This document shows positions 51,568-61,233 of a DNA stretch of 64,000 bases, one piece after another. The DNA comes from Bosea beijingensis. Its GTDB lineage: Bacteria; Pseudomonadota; Alphaproteobacteria; Rhizobiales; Beijerinckiaceae. How positions within the stretch are numbered: position 1 is the first letter of the stretch; each line of letters starts with the position of its first letter. The stretch lies in the NCBI RefSeq assembly GCF_030758975.1, contig NZ_CP132359.1, positions 2,310,811-2,374,810 of the forward strand, read 5' to 3'. A model generated the notes under the pieces. It was not told the DNA's origin, made no database searches, and was given only the letters and a program-made list of their open reading frames with translations. The translations under genes were made by a program, and so were the position numbers.

Positions 51568-52299
51568 ATGTCAGCCGATCCGAACACGCCGCCGGCCGCG
51601 GGAGAAGCGCCGATCACTGCCGCGGGCATGATGCTGGGCCTGCGCAAGGTCTCCGTGCTGATGCCCGGTATCGTCGTCTTCGCCGTCGCCTTCGGGGCGG
51701 CCGCGGCTGCGAAGGGGCTTTCGCTGTTCGAGACCTTGCTGATGAGCGGCTTCGTCTACGCGGGCGTGGCCCAGCTCGTCTCGCTGGAGCTGTGGCGTCC
51801 GGAATGGACATGGGGCGCCATTGCCGGCATCGCCGTGGTCACCGCCACCGTCAATGCACGCATGGTGCTGCAGGGCGCCTCCCTGCAGCCCTGGTTTGCG
51901 AAATATCCCAAGGCGCTCAACGCCTTCCATCTCTTCTTCTTCACCGATGCCAACTGGCTGATCGGGACGCGCTACCGGGCCGAGGGCGGGCGCGACCTCG
52001 GCGTGCTGGTCGGCGCGGGGCTCGCGCTCTGGCTGGTCTGGGTGATCGCGACCGGCGGCGGCTACATGCTCGGCGCGTTGGTCAGCGACCCGCGCCGCTA
52101 TGGCATCGACCTGGTCATGCCGATCTTCTTCGCCGCGATGATCGTGCCGCTCTGGCGCGGCAAGCGCGGCATGGTGCCCTGGGTCGTCGCCGGCCTCGTC
52201 GCGCTGGTCACGGCGAGGCTTGTCGACGGCTATGCCTTCATCATCGTCGGCTCGCTTGCCGGCGCGATCACGGGGGCGTTCCGCGATGACGCTGCCTGA
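51568..52299 (+). CDS. azlC: AzlC-family branched-chain amino acid exporter, large subunit
   Basis: This 243-residue inner-membrane protein has about six helices and AzlC motifs: GAAAAAKGLSLFETLLMSGFVYAGVAQLVSLEL and FFFTDANWLI. With AzlD it exports branched-chain amino acids. GGAGGG just before the ATG at 51568 sets the start; the frame is open far upstream across the divergent gene, but without a start context. Its last 14 bp overlap azlD. Confidence 0.9.
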   Translation: MSADPNTPPAAGEAPITAAGMMLGLRKVSVLMPGIVVFAVAFGAAAAAKGLSLFETLLMSGFVYAGVAQLVSLELWRPEWTWGAIAGIAVVTATVNARMVLQGASLQPWFAKYPKALNAFHLFFFTDANWLIGTRYRAEGGRDLGVLVGAGLALWLVWVIATGGGYMLGALVSDPRRYGIDLVMPIFFAAMIVPLWRGKRGMVPWVVAGLVALVTARLVDGYAFIIVGSLAGAITGAFRDDAA

Positions 52300-52603
52300 T
52301 CTCGGCACCTGGGGCCCACTGGTCGCCATCACGGCGATGGCCATCGCGACCTATCTCTGCCGCATCTCCGGCGTGGCGCTGATGAGCATCATCCCGCTGA
52401 CCCCGCATGTCCGGCGCGGGCTTGCGGCCCTGCCGGGCTCGATCGTCGTGGCGACGGTGCTGCCGCTGGTCGAGCGGCTGGGCTGGGCTGCGGCGGTCGC
52501 GCTGCTGGCCGCAGTCGGCACCATGATCCTGCGGCGCAGCGAGTTGCTGGCGCTGCTCGTCGGCATGGCCGCGATCTCTGGCCTGCGCGCGCTCGGCTAC
52601 TGA
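52286..52603 (+). CDS. azlD: AzlD-family branched-chain amino acid exporter, small subunit
   Basis: This 105-residue protein has three helices (WGPLVAITAMAIATYLCRI, LPGSIVVATVLPLVERLGW, AAVALLAAVGTMILRRSELL) and is the AzlD small subunit. Its ATG lies inside azlC, so translation is coupled. A branched-chain aminotransferase gene follows 126 bp later, which fits a role in these amino acids. Confidence 0.88.
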   Translation: MTLPDLGTWGPLVAITAMAIATYLCRISGVALMSIIPLTPHVRRGLAALPGSIVVATVLPLVERLGWAAAVALLAAVGTMILRRSELLALLVGMAAISGLRALGY

Positions 52604-52729
52604 TCCATCACGCGGGCCGATTGCTTCCATCACATCACGTCATCCCGATATGCATCGCTGCATGTTGACGACGAAGAGCGGGGGGAGGACGGTGCGTCAC
52701 AGCAAAACTGGCTAAAACGGAGCGCCGTC

Positions 52730-53602
52730 ATGGCATGGTATTCTCAGACGTGGACCTGGTTCGATGGCTCCTGGCATGAGGGCAACCCCGGCATCGTCGG
52801 TCCGCGCAGCCATGTGCTCTGGCAGGCCTCGTCGGTCTTCGATGGCGGCCGCTATTTCGACGGCGTCGCGCCCGATATCGACCTGCATGCCGCCCGCGTG
52901 AACCGCTCCGCGTCGGCGCTCGGCCTGAAGCCTACCGTGGAGGCGGATTTCATCGTCGGGAAGATGTTCGAGGGCGTCAAGAAATTCGCCCCCGGCACGG
53001 CGATCTATGTCAAGCCGATGTACTGGGGCGAGGCGGATGGCCCGTCCACCATCATGGCCGATCCGGAATCGACCCAGTTCGCGCTCTGCCTGTTCGAGGC
53101 AGCGATGCCGCAGCCGACGGCCGGCTTCTCGGTGACCAAGGGCGCCTTCCGCCGCCCGAGCTACGAGACTGCCCCGACGGACGCCAAGGCAGGCTGCCTC
53201 TACCCGAACAATGCCCGCGTGCTGAAGGTGGCCAAGGCCGCCGGCTTCGACAACGCGCTGGTGCTCGACATGCAGGGCAATGTCGCGGAGACCGCGACCT
53301 CGAATATTTTCCTCGCCAAGGACGGCGTCGTGAAGACCCCCGTTCCGAACGGCACTTTCCTGAACGGCATCACCCGCCAGCGCGTCATCAAGCTGCTGCG
53401 CGACAGCGGCATTCCGGTCGAGGAATGCAGCCTGCGCTACGAGGATTTCGAGCAGGCCGACGAGATCTTCATGTCCGGCAATTACTCCAAGTGCATGCCG
53501 GTGACCCGCATCGACAACCGCACGCTCCAGCCCGGCCCGCTCTTCCGCCGCGCCCGCGAGCTCTACATGGACTACGCCCACAGCAAGTCGAAGGCCGCCT
53601 GA
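52730..53602 (+). CDS. ilvE: Branched-chain amino acid aminotransferase (class IV)
   Basis: This 290-residue PLP enzyme interconverts Val, Leu and Ile with their 2-oxo acids. The PLP Lys is in PTDAKAGCLYPNNARVL. Other markers are DMQGNVAETATSNIFLAKDGV, PNGTFLNGITRQRV and DEIFMSGNYSKCMPVTRIDN. It belongs to the short alphaproteobacterial BCAT/D-amino-acid-transferase fold group, so other class IV activities are not excluded. The start at 52730 is ATG; the ribosome site is weak (GGAGCG). It follows the azlCD pair in the same direction. Confidence 0.88.
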   Translation: MAWYSQTWTWFDGSWHEGNPGIVGPRSHVLWQASSVFDGGRYFDGVAPDIDLHAARVNRSASALGLKPTVEADFIVGKMFEGVKKFAPGTAIYVKPMYWGEADGPSTIMADPESTQFALCLFEAAMPQPTAGFSVTKGAFRRPSYETAPTDAKAGCLYPNNARVLKVAKAAGFDNALVLDMQGNVAETATSNIFLAKDGVVKTPVPNGTFLNGITRQRVIKLLRDSGIPVEECSLRYEDFEQADEIFMSGNYSKCMPVTRIDNRTLQPGPLFRRARELYMDYAHSKSKAA

Positions 53603-53619
53603 GCCGAAAGGCAGGGTTC

Positions 53620-54597
53620 ATGGCGCGCCTCGCCACGCGATTGACCGAACGCCTCGGCATCGCCCATCCGATCCTGTCGGCGCCGATGGCGCTGGCGGGC
53701 GGCGGGGCGCTGGCTGCGGCGGTCACCCGCGCCGGTGGACTCGGCCTCATCGGCGGGGGCTATGGCGATGCAGGCTGGATCGAGCAGCAGTTCGCTGCTG
53801 CCGGCAACACCCAGGTCGGCTGCGGCTTCATCACCTGGTCGATGGCGAAAAAGCCTGAGCTTCTGACGCAGGCGCTGGCGCACAGGCCTGCCGCCCTGAT
53901 GCTCTCCTTCGGCGATCCGCGCCCCTTCGCCGATGAGATCGCGGCGGCGGGCGTGCCTCTGATCTGCCAGTGCCAGTCTCTCTCGCACGTCCGGCAAGCG
54001 CTCGAAGCCGGCGCCGCGATCATTGTCGCGCAGGGTTCCGAAGCCGGTGGGCACGGCGCCACGCGCGCGACGCTGCCCTTCGTGCCGGAAGTGGCGGACC
54101 TGATCGCCCGCGAAAGGTCCGACACGCTGCTCGTCGCTGCCGGAGGCGTTGCGGACGGCCGCGGCTTGGCGGCGGCGTTGATGCTTGGCGCCGACGGCGT
54201 GCTCGCCGGGACGCGATTCTGGGCGAGCCGCGAGGCGATGGTGCATGAACGTCACCATGCCGTGGCCGTCGCTGCGACCGGCGACCAGACCGTGCGCTCT
54301 TCCTTGCCCGATATCGCGCGTCAGCTCGACTGGCCGAAGCCCTTCGATATCCGCGTCTCCGACAATGCCTTCATTGCAAACTGGGCCGGCCGCGACGGGG
54401 CGCTCAAGGATGCGATTGCCGTCGAAGGTCCCGCCTATCGCGAAGCCTTCATGGCCGGCGATCCCGACAAGGCCGCCGTTATCTTCGGCGAAGCCGCCGG
54501 CTTGATCACGGATATCCCGAGCGCCGGCGAGATCGTCGAGCGCATGGTGGCGGAGGCGGTGGCACTGCTCGATAAGGCAGAGCGCTTCGTCGTTTGA
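53620..54597 (+). CDS. Nitronate monooxygenase (2-nitropropane dioxygenase family)
   Basis: This 325-residue FMN-dependent TIM barrel has the PILSAPMALAGGGALAAAVTRAGGLGLIGGG start, the AQGSEAGGHG motif with its catalytic His, LLVAAGGVADGRG and GADGVLAGTRFWASRE. Class I enzymes detoxify propionate 3-nitronate. It lies 17 bp after the aminotransferase gene, probably in the same operon. The physiological substrate is not certain, since many family members are oxidoreductases of unknown use. A REP pair follows. Confidence 0.88.
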   Translation: MARLATRLTERLGIAHPILSAPMALAGGGALAAAVTRAGGLGLIGGGYGDAGWIEQQFAAAGNTQVGCGFITWSMAKKPELLTQALAHRPAALMLSFGDPRPFADEIAAAGVPLICQCQSLSHVRQALEAGAAIIVAQGSEAGGHGATRATLPFVPEVADLIARERSDTLLVAAGGVADGRGLAAALMLGADGVLAGTRFWASREAMVHERHHAVAVAATGDQTVRSSLPDIARQLDWPKPFDIRVSDNAFIANWAGRDGALKDAIAVEGPAYREAFMAGDPDKAAVIFGEAAGLITDIPSAGEIVERMVAEAVALLDKAERFVV

Positions 54598-54617
54598 TCG
54601 CCCCTCTGGAACCACTC

Positions 54618-54744
54618 TTTGTCATTCCGGGCGCCCGAAGAGCGAACCCGGAACCCACCACTGGGTGAGATATATCGGTTGGGGAGGGCTCGCCCGGTCG
54701 TGGGTTCCGGGTTCTTCGCTTCGCGAAGCCCCGGAATGACAAGG
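54618..54744. repeat. Inverted REP-like element pair between convergent genes
   Basis: The left arm has TTTGTCATTCCGGGCGCCCG followed by GAACCCGGAACCCAC. The right arm, inverted, has CTTGTCATTCCGGGGCTTCG followed by GAACCCGGAACCCACGACC. Arms of about 50 bp are separated by about 20 bp. TCATTCCGGG..GAACCCGGAACC repeats occur many times in related genomes. They lie between the nitronate monooxygenase and murJ genes and can act as a terminator in both directions. Confidence 0.7.
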
Positions 54745-54762
54745 GTTCAGGCTGAAAAACTG

Positions 54763-56289
54763 CTACCGCAGCAGCCTGAGCAGCCCCGTCACCTTCAACA
54801 GCCCACCGGCGAGTACGGTGTAGACGATCGCCGCGACGCCGGACACGAGCAGCACCGTCATCAGCAGCGGCTCGAAGGGCAGGGTGGCGGTGAGCCTCAG
54901 TGCCAGTGGCTTGCTCCACCAGGCGAGCAGGCCGCAGATCGCCGCGACACCGCAGACGATGCCTGCGAAGCTCGGCAGGCGCCGGTCCGGCTCGGTCCAG
55001 CGGCGACGGCGCGCCAGCACGAACAGCGTCAGCAGGTTGACCCAGGCGCCGGCAGCAGTTGCGAGCGCCAGTCCCGGCGCGCCCCAGTCGCGCCAGAGCA
55101 GGAGCTTCAGCAGGAGGTTGCAGGCGATGGCGGCGAGCGCGACCAGCATCGGGGTGGTGGTGTCGCCGCGCGCCTGGAAGGCCGAGACCTGCGCGCGGAT
55201 CATCACGATCGCCGGCAGGCCGAGCGCATAGGCGAAGAGCACGGCACCCGCCGCGGCGCTCGCCTGCGCATCGAAGGCGCCACGCTGGAAGAGCCCTGCT
55301 ACCATCAATTCGGGCACGGCGACGAAGGCAGCGACGAAGGGGGCGCTGGCGACGAGCGAGATCGCGATAGCGCGGTTCTGGGCGCGATTGGCGGCGGCCT
55401 CGTCGCCGCGCGCGATGGCGCGGCTCATCGCCGAGAGCGCGACTGTGCCGACCGCGATCGCGATCAGCCCAAGCGGCAATTGGTAGAGCCGCTCGGCATA
55501 ATAGAGCGCCGCATAGCCGCCGCGCGGCAGCATCGAGGCGATGATCGTGTCGGCAAAGATCGCGATCTGCACGCCGGCCGAGCCGATCACGGCCGGCCCG
55601 AACACCTTGAGGAAGCGCCGGACACCGGCATCCGCCCGCGGGCGCACGATCTTGCTCGAAACGCCGGCCCGCCTGGCCGCGACATAGAGCACGATCCATT
55701 GCGCCACGCCGGAGATCGCGACGCCCCAGGCGGCGGCGTGGGCCGCGCTCGGAAACAGGAAGGGCACGGCCAGCGCCGCGACGATGAAGACATTGAGCAG
55801 GATCGGCGCAGCGGCGAAGGCGGCATAGCGCTCGACGGCATTGAGGGTCGCACCGAGGAACGTGACCATGGTCACGAAGAGCAGATAGGGGAAGGTGATC
55901 CGCGTCAGCGAGACCGCAAGCTCGAAAACCGCAGGATCCTCGCTGAAGCCCGGCGCCAGCAACCGCACCAGCCAGGGCATCAGGGGCAGGGCCAACGCCA
56001 GCAGGATGACCTGCACGATCAACTGGACGGTAAAGAGCCGGTCGGCGAAGAGGCTGGCGGCCTCCGGTCCCTCCTTCTCGGCGATCTGGGCATAGGTCGG
56101 CACATAGGCCTGGTTGACGGCGCCCTCGCCGAAGATGGCGCGGAAATGATTGGGCAGGCGCAGCGCGACGGAAAAGGCGTCCATGATCGCGCCCGCGCCC
56201 AGCACGGCCGCCAGCACGATGTCGCGCACGAAGCCCGTGATCCGCGAGATCAGCGTATAGCCGCCGACCGACAGGATGTTCTTGAGCAT
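54763..56289 (-). CDS. murJ: Lipid II flippase
   Basis: This 508-residue MOP-superfamily protein has 13-14 helices. Typical markers are KNILSVGGYTLISRITGFVRDIVLAAVLGAG and ALRLPNHFRAIFGEGAVNQAYVPTYA, including the NxFRxxFxEGAxxxAFVP pattern, and RAQVSAFQARGDTTTPM. It moves the peptidoglycan precursor lipid II across the inner membrane and is essential in most bacteria. It lies 6 bp after the GT2 gene in the same direction. Confidence 0.95.
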   Translation of the reverse strand: MLKNILSVGGYTLISRITGFVRDIVLAAVLGAGAIMDAFSVALRLPNHFRAIFGEGAVNQAYVPTYAQIAEKEGPEAASLFADRLFTVQLIVQVILLALALPLMPWLVRLLAPGFSEDPAVFELAVSLTRITFPYLLFVTMVTFLGATLNAVERYAAFAAAPILLNVFIVAALAVPFLFPSAAHAAAWGVAISGVAQWIVLYVAARRAGVSSKIVRPRADAGVRRFLKVFGPAVIGSAGVQIAIFADTIIASMLPRGGYAALYYAERLYQLPLGLIAIAVGTVALSAMSRAIARGDEAAANRAQNRAIAISLVASAPFVAAFVAVPELMVAGLFQRGAFDAQASAAAGAVLFAYALGLPAIVMIRAQVSAFQARGDTTTPMLVALAAIACNLLLKLLLWRDWGAPGLALATAAGAWVNLLTLFVLARRRRWTEPDRRLPSFAGIVCGVAAICGLLAWWSKPLALRLTATLPFEPLLMTVLLVSGVAAIVYTVLAGGLLKVTGLLRLLR

Positions 56290-56295
56290 GAAGGC

Positions 56296-57327
56296 CTAGC
56301 GGATCAGCGGCGGCAGGGCGTCGCCGCGCGGGTGGTCGACGGTGCGGGCGTCGAAGCCGACGCGCTCGCCGATCAGGTAGAGCGGCCGGCGCTTCACCTC
56401 GGCGAAGATGCGCCCGACATATTCCCCGATCATGCCGAGCGAGACGAGCTGGATGCCGGAGAAGAACATGATCGAGACGATCAGCGACGGGAAGCCGGGC
56501 AGGTCGGTGCCGAAGAGCAGCGTGCGCAGCATGAAGTAGAGCGCCGAGAAGGTCGCGATCACCGCGATGATCGCGCCGGACCAGGTCGCGATCTTCAGTG
56601 GCACGGTCGAGAAGGAGGAGAGCCCGTCGAAGGCGAAGGAGAACAGCTTGCCGTATCTGAATTTCGATTGGCCGTGCTCGCGCTCGGCGACATGGAAGGG
56701 CACGCCGGCCGAGCGGAAACCGACCCAGGCATAGAGCCCCTTCGAGAAGCGCGCACGTTCCGGCAGGGCCCGCAAGGCATCGACGGCCTTGCGGTCGAGC
56801 AGGCGGAAATCGCCGGCGCCTTCCGGCAGCGGCGTTTCGCCGAAATAACCGAAGATGCGGTAGAACATCTTGGCGAAACCGCGCTTCATCCGGGTCTCGC
56901 CCTCGCGGTCGGTGCGCTGGCCGTAGACATTGAGATAGCCCTCGCGCCATTTGGCGAGGAAGGCGGGAATGGTCTCCGGTGGATGCTGCAGATCGGCATC
57001 CATGATGATGACGGCATCGCCGAGTGCATGGTCGAGCCCGGCCGCGATCGCGATCTCCTTGCCGAAATTGCGGCTGAAGGAGACGGCGCTGATGCGCGGA
57101 TCGGCGGCATTGAGGTCGCGGATCACGGTGAGCGTTTCGTCGCGGCTGCCGTCATCGACGAAGACGACTTCCCAGGATGCGACTTCGCCGGCGAGCACCG
57201 TGCGCAGGCGTTCGACCAGCAGGGGCAGATTGTCGGCTTCGTTGTGCACGGGCACGACGATGGAGAGCTCGGGCCAGCGCGAAGCCCGAGGCGCACGTTG
57301 AACCGTCTGGGACCCGATATCCGACAC
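56296..57327 (-). CDS. Family 2 glycosyltransferase, DPM1/ArnC-GtrB-like
   Basis: This 343-residue protein has a cytoplasmic GT-A domain (SIVVPVHNEADNLPLLVERL, VFVDDGSRDETLTVI, MDADLQHPPETIPAFLAKW with the DxD site) and two C-terminal helices (IATWSGAIIAVIATFSALYF and a second near SLIVSIMFFSGIQLVSLG). This is the layout of enzymes that transfer a sugar to undecaprenyl or dolichyl phosphate. The start is a GTG at 57327 with AAAGG 7 nt upstream; an upstream ATG at 57420 would add a Cys/Arg-rich stretch running through a REP hairpin. It precedes murJ in the same operon. Confidence 0.88.
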   Translation of the reverse strand: MSDIGSQTVQRAPRASRWPELSIVVPVHNEADNLPLLVERLRTVLAGEVASWEVVFVDDGSRDETLTVIRDLNAADPRISAVSFSRNFGKEIAIAAGLDHALGDAVIIMDADLQHPPETIPAFLAKWREGYLNVYGQRTDREGETRMKRGFAKMFYRIFGYFGETPLPEGAGDFRLLDRKAVDALRALPERARFSKGLYAWVGFRSAGVPFHVAEREHGQSKFRYGKLFSFAFDGLSSFSTVPLKIATWSGAIIAVIATFSALYFMLRTLLFGTDLPGFPSLIVSIMFFSGIQLVSLGMIGEYVGRIFAEVKRRPLYLIGERVGFDARTVDHPRGDALPPLIR

Positions 57328-57393
57328 GAACGACCTTTCGACCTGGGTTGCATCGCCTCGCGGACGACGCTCGCCGCACAGAACCGCAAAGCT

Positions 57394-57414
57394 TGCCGGG
57401 CGACAAGCCCGGCA
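57394..57414. repeat. REP-like hairpin upstream of the GT2 gene
   Basis: TGCCGGGC and GCCCGGCA flank GACAA. Inverted, its GCCGGGCTTGTCGCCCGGC core resembles the repeat after pheT (47137). It lies in the 193-bp divergent gap between the GT2 and ChbG/HpnK genes. Confidence 0.5.
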
Positions 57415-57520
57415 CCGCAAAACAGACTCCGGAAAAGACGCGACTTTTTTGGCGGCGCGTTTCCATCATGCCGACGTCGCGCTATAGCGCGAACCCGGTC
57501 AACGAGGGACGACACGCGCA

Positions 57521-58354
57521 ATGGCGAAGGGCTTCATCCTGTGCGCTGATGACTTCGCCATGACGGATGGCGTCAGCCGCGCGATTCTCGATCTCCTCGG
57601 TCGCGGCAAGCTAACCGCGACGGGGGCGATGACCAATCGCCCGCACTGGCGCCGGCTGGCGCCGGAACTCTGCGCTTTTGCCGGCAAGGCCGATCTCGGC
57701 CTGCACCTCAACCTGACCTGCGCTGCGCCGTTGTCCGCGATGCCGCTTCTCGCACCCGGCGGCACCTTGCCAAGCCTGAAGGATGTCGCGAGGGCCGCCG
57801 CCACCTCTCCCGCCACGCGCAAGGAGATTGCCGCGGAGATCACGCGCCAGCTCGACGCTTTCGAGGACGCGCTCGGCCGGCCGCCGGATTTCGTCGACGG
57901 GCACCAGCATGTCCATGTGCTGCCCGGCGTGCGGCGGGCGCTGCTCGATATCCTGACCCGGCGCTATCCGGCAGGCGCTCTCTACGTACGCGACCCCGCG
58001 GATCGCGCGGCTGCGATTCGCGCGCGGGGCGTGGCTGTCGGCAAGGCGCTGGTCATTGCCGGACTTGCCACCGGCTTGCGCAGCGCGGCGTTGAAGCGGG
58101 GCCTGCGCGTCAATCGCGGCTTCTCCGGCGTGGCGCCCTTCGATCCGCAGCGGGACTTTGCTGGCGACCTGGCCAGCTTCCTGATCGAGCCCGGCCCGTG
58201 TCATCTCGTGATGTGCCATCCGGGCTTCGTCGACGACGAACTGGTCAGGCTCGATCCCGTTGTCGCGACGCGGCCCGTCGAGCACGCTGCGATTGCCGGC
58301 TTCGTGCCGCCTCCAGGTTTGCCGCTGAGCCGATTCGGCGCCTTGGAAGCCTGA
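57521..58354 (+). CDS. ChbG/HpnK-family (YdjC-like) carbohydrate deacetylase
   Basis: This 277-residue protein has the metal-binding sites of the family: [47 protein letters not shown] and [12 protein letters not shown]. Members remove acetyl groups from chitobiose (ChbG) or hopanoid glucosamine (HpnK), or act on other N-acetylated sugars. The substrate is unknown. It is divergent from the GT2-murJ unit and followed by a chemotaxis receptor 101 bp later. A role with the GT2 enzyme in lipid-linked sugar modification is possible. Confidence 0.88.
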   Translation: MAKGFILCADDFAMTDGVSRAILDLLGRGKLTATGAMTNRPHWRRLAPELCAFAGKADLGLHLNLTCAAPLSAMPLLAPGGTLPSLKDVARAAATSPATRKEIAAEITRQLDAFEDALGRPPDFVDGHQHVHVLPGVRRALLDILTRRYPAGALYVRDPADRAAAIRARGVAVGKALVIAGLATGLRSAALKRGLRVNRGFSGVAPFDPQRDFAGDLASFLIEPGPCHLVMCHPGFVDDELVRLDPVVATRPVEHAAIAGFVPPPGLPLSRFGALEA

Positions 58355-58455
58355 TCGCAAGCGGCTCGCCGCAAGCGATTTGTTTACCGGGATCAGCCAT
58401 TGTGGCGGCGGGTTGGAGGCGCCGCTCTTCGCAGCAGTATGCGCCGGTTTCGGAG

Positions 58456-60153
58456 ATGATCGGCTCGATGAAGGTGTTCAGGCGCGCAGCCGGCGCGGGA
58501 GAGCCGGCGCAGCCGGGCAGGCAAGGCCTGGGCTCCCTCGGCCGGCAGATCGCAATGGCGGCGGTGGCCATCGTTGCCGTCGCCATCGTCTTGGTGGTGT
58601 TGGCGATCGCTCGCTACAACGACACCCGTACGCGCGCCGATCTCGACCAGAAGGTCACGGCGCTGACCTTGATGGTGGTCAATGCCGCGCCATCCCTCAT
58701 CCTGTCGCGGGACAACAACACGCTCGGATCCATTCTCGCGTCGCTGCAGCGCGACCCTGATTTCGATGCCGGTATCGTCGGGGACGATCTCGTCGCTCTG
58801 GCTTCCGCCGGGCGCACCATGGAAGCGCGCCTGTCGCTGACGCCGCGCTGGCTGACTGGCGCGATCGGTGCGGAGCCCTGGAAGGCGCTACAGGAGCGCA
58901 GCGAGATCGATATCGAGGACGACATCTACCTCACGAAGATCCACGCCGTGAGCGTCGGCACCCAGCAAACGAAGATCGGCTACGTCGCGCTGCGCTTCGA
59001 CAAGACGCGCCTGGTGGCGCGCGCTGCCTGGGAGCAGTTCGTGACCATGGGGCTCGGCCTGCTGATCCTGCTCGTGCTCGGCCCGCTGCTCTGGTTCTCG
59101 CTCTCGCGGGCGATGCGCCCTCTGCGCAGCATGACCAAGGCGATCGTCAGCATTTCCGACGGCAATCTTTCGACGCAGATCGACGCCTTGGGCCGGCGCG
59201 ACGAGATCGGCGCGATTGCCCGCGCCCTCAGCGTCCTCAAGATCCGTCTCGCCGAGCGCGCGGCGCTGGAGGAGAAGCAAAGCGTGTCCGAGGTCGAGCG
59301 GCTCTCGCGCCAGCAGGGCGTCGATCACGCGATCACCTCGTTCCGCACCGAGGTCGGCCTGGCGCTGGAAGCGTTCAAGAGCAATGCCGAGCGCATGCGC
59401 GAGGCCTCCGACGGGCTCGCCCGCGTCGCCGCCGAATCCTCCGAGCGCGCGGCGCGTGCCGCCGACAACGCCCATGGCGCTTCCGGCAATGTCGAGAACG
59501 CCGCCCAGGCGGCCGAGGAGATGGGCGCGGCCATCCGCGAGGTCGAGTTCCAGGTGCGTCGGGTCCGGACCGAGATCGTCGAGGCGGCCTCCGTCTCGCG
59601 CGATACGGCGGGCTCCGTGCAGGCGCTCGACGAGACCGCCCGCGCCATCGGCGAGGTCGTCAACCTGATCCGCGACATCGCTGCCCAGACCAACCTGCTT
59701 GCGCTCAACGCCACCATCGAGGCGGCGCGCGCCGGCGAGGCAGGCCGCGGCTTCGCCGTGGTGGCCAACGAGGTCAAGTCGCTGGCGGCGCAGACCGCGG
59801 ATGCGACCGACCGCATCGTGGCGCAGGTCGCCGCGATCCAGGGCGCCACCGGGCAGGTCGTCGGCGCGATCCAGAACATCGCCGAGCGCATGAACGCCAT
59901 CGAGAAATTCGCGAACTCGGTCGCGACCTCGATCGAGCAGCAGGCCATCGCGACCGGCGAGATCGCCAGCGGCGTCGCCATGGCCAGCACCTCGGCCCTC
60001 TCGGTATCCAGCGATCTCAGCGTGCTCGCCGACAGCGTCGAGGAGACCGGCCGCTCGGCGGAGCAGGTGCGCGGTGCGGCCGGCGAGGTCGCCGACCAGG
60101 CCCAGCGCCTCGACTCGACCGTCGATCAGTTCCTGCGCAACGTCGCCGCCTGA
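58456..60153 (+). CDS. Methyl-accepting chemotaxis protein
   Basis: This 565-residue receptor has a first helix at about 32-53 ([20 protein letters not shown]), a periplasmic sensor of about 140 residues, a second helix at about 195-217, and a HAMP domain ([20 protein letters not shown]). A long signalling hairpin follows, with the conserved tip [41 protein letters not shown]. It controls CheA and the flagella. The periplasmic domain is not a family I can name, so the ligand is unknown. There is no C-terminal CheR-docking pentapeptide. The ATG at 58468 is an alternative start. No che genes are adjacent. Confidence 0.9.
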   Translation: MIGSMKVFRRAAGAGEPAQPGRQGLGSLGRQIAMAAVAIVAVAIVLVVLAIARYNDTRTRADLDQKVTALTLMVVNAAPSLILSRDNNTLGSILASLQRDPDFDAGIVGDDLVALASAGRTMEARLSLTPRWLTGAIGAEPWKALQERSEIDIEDDIYLTKIHAVSVGTQQTKIGYVALRFDKTRLVARAAWEQFVTMGLGLLILLVLGPLLWFSLSRAMRPLRSMTKAIVSISDGNLSTQIDALGRRDEIGAIARALSVLKIRLAERAALEEKQSVSEVERLSRQQGVDHAITSFRTEVGLALEAFKSNAERMREASDGLARVAAESSERAARAADNAHGASGNVENAAQAAEEMGAAIREVEFQVRRVRTEIVEAASVSRDTAGSVQALDETARAIGEVVNLIRDIAAQTNLLALNATIEAARAGEAGRGFAVVANEVKSLAAQTADATDRIVAQVAAIQGATGQVVGAIQNIAERMNAIEKFANSVATSIEQQAIATGEIASGVAMASTSALSVSSDLSVLADSVEETGRSAEQVRGAAGEVADQAQRLDSTVDQFLRNVAA

Positions 60154-60301
60154 GCCGGGCGCGGGTTCTCTTCCGCGGCGTGGATCATCCCGTACGCGGT
60201 GCATCGCGAGGCGATGCGCCGCAGACACGGGACCGCGTGACGAGAAAGCGCGGGATGACAGCACTCTGAAATGACGGGCGCATCAAAACTCCCGCAAACA
60301 A

Positions 60302-60325
60302 AAACGGGGCCGCGAGGCCCCGTTT
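60302..60325 (-). terminator. Terminator of sodB
   Basis: AAACGGGGCC pairs with GGCCCCGTTT around GCGA and, reading leftwards, is followed by TTTG. It lies 22 bp past the sodB stop. The chemotaxis receptor gene ends 148 bp away. Confidence 0.85.
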
Positions 60326-60346
60326 CCGTATTCGGCAACTGCCGGC

Positions 60347-60943
60347 TTACTTGGCGGCGTCGAAACGCTCAGCCACGTAGTCCCAGTTCACCAGGCTCTC
60401 CAGGAAGGCCTTGAGATAGTCGGGGCGACGGTTGCGGTAGTCGATATAGTAGGAGTGCTCCCAGACGTCGACGCCGAGGATCGGGGTCGCGCCATGGACC
60501 AGCGGGCTCTCGCCGTTCGGGGTCTTGCTCACGGCAAGCTTGCCGCCCTTGACCTCGAGCCAGGCCCAGCCCGAGCCGAACTGGCCGACGCCGGCGGCGA
60601 CGAAGTCTTCCTTGAACTTGTCGACCGAACCGAAGGAATCGACGATCGCCTTCTCCAGCGCGCCCGGGATCTTGCCGCCGCCATTCGGCTTCATCCACTT
60701 CCAGAAATGAAGGTGGTTGTAGTGCTGGCCGGCATTGTTGAAGACGGCGGGGTTCTTGCCATGGGAGCCCTTGACGATCTCCTCCAGCGACTTGCCCTCG
60801 AATTCCGTGCCCTTGATGGCGTTGTTGCCGTTGGTCACATAGGCGAGGTGGTGCTTGTCGTGATGGTACTCGAGCGTCTCCTTCGACATGAAGGGCTGGA
60901 GCGCATCATGGGCGTAGGGAAGATCGGGAAGGGTAAAGGACAT
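60347..60943 (-). CDS. sodB: Superoxide dismutase, Fe type
   Basis: This 198-residue enzyme converts superoxide to H2O2 and O2. The N-terminus FTLPDLPYAHDALQPFMSKE is typical. Metal ligands are His in HHDKHH, His in QHYNHLHFW, and Asp and His in DVWEHSYYIDY. Gln in NNAGQHYNH at the Fe-type position and GVGQFGSGWAWL suggest iron, though such enzymes may also work with manganese. GAGGAG 8 nt upstream supports the ATG at 60943; the frame is open 56 codons upstream. It is cytoplasmic, with no signal peptide. Confidence 0.95.
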   Translation of the reverse strand: MSFTLPDLPYAHDALQPFMSKETLEYHHDKHHLAYVTNGNNAIKGTEFEGKSLEEIVKGSHGKNPAVFNNAGQHYNHLHFWKWMKPNGGGKIPGALEKAIVDSFGSVDKFKEDFVAAGVGQFGSGWAWLEVKGGKLAVSKTPNGESPLVHGATPILGVDVWEHSYYIDYRNRRPDYLKAFLESLVNWDYVAERFDAAK

Positions 60944-61233
60944 GGGGCCTCTCCTCGGGCTGTGAAATCGCTTGAAATGAGAATGGCCTGCCGGTGGAGC
61001 AGGCGGAGCCGTGGCGGCCCTGCCATTCCCTGCGATAGTTAAGCGCCCGCGTGCCGGTCGACAACCGCTCCGGCTGCGAAAAGCATATGTCTTCTCGACA
61101 GGGCGCCACAATCGCGCCAGATTTCTCGCCCTAAGCGGGCTGAATTGGAAACTCTCCCTTATTCAATACGTTAGATAATGACGCGACGGTCGCCTCAGCC
61201 CAGCGCTGGCACGGCCCTGCCGAGGATACCGAA

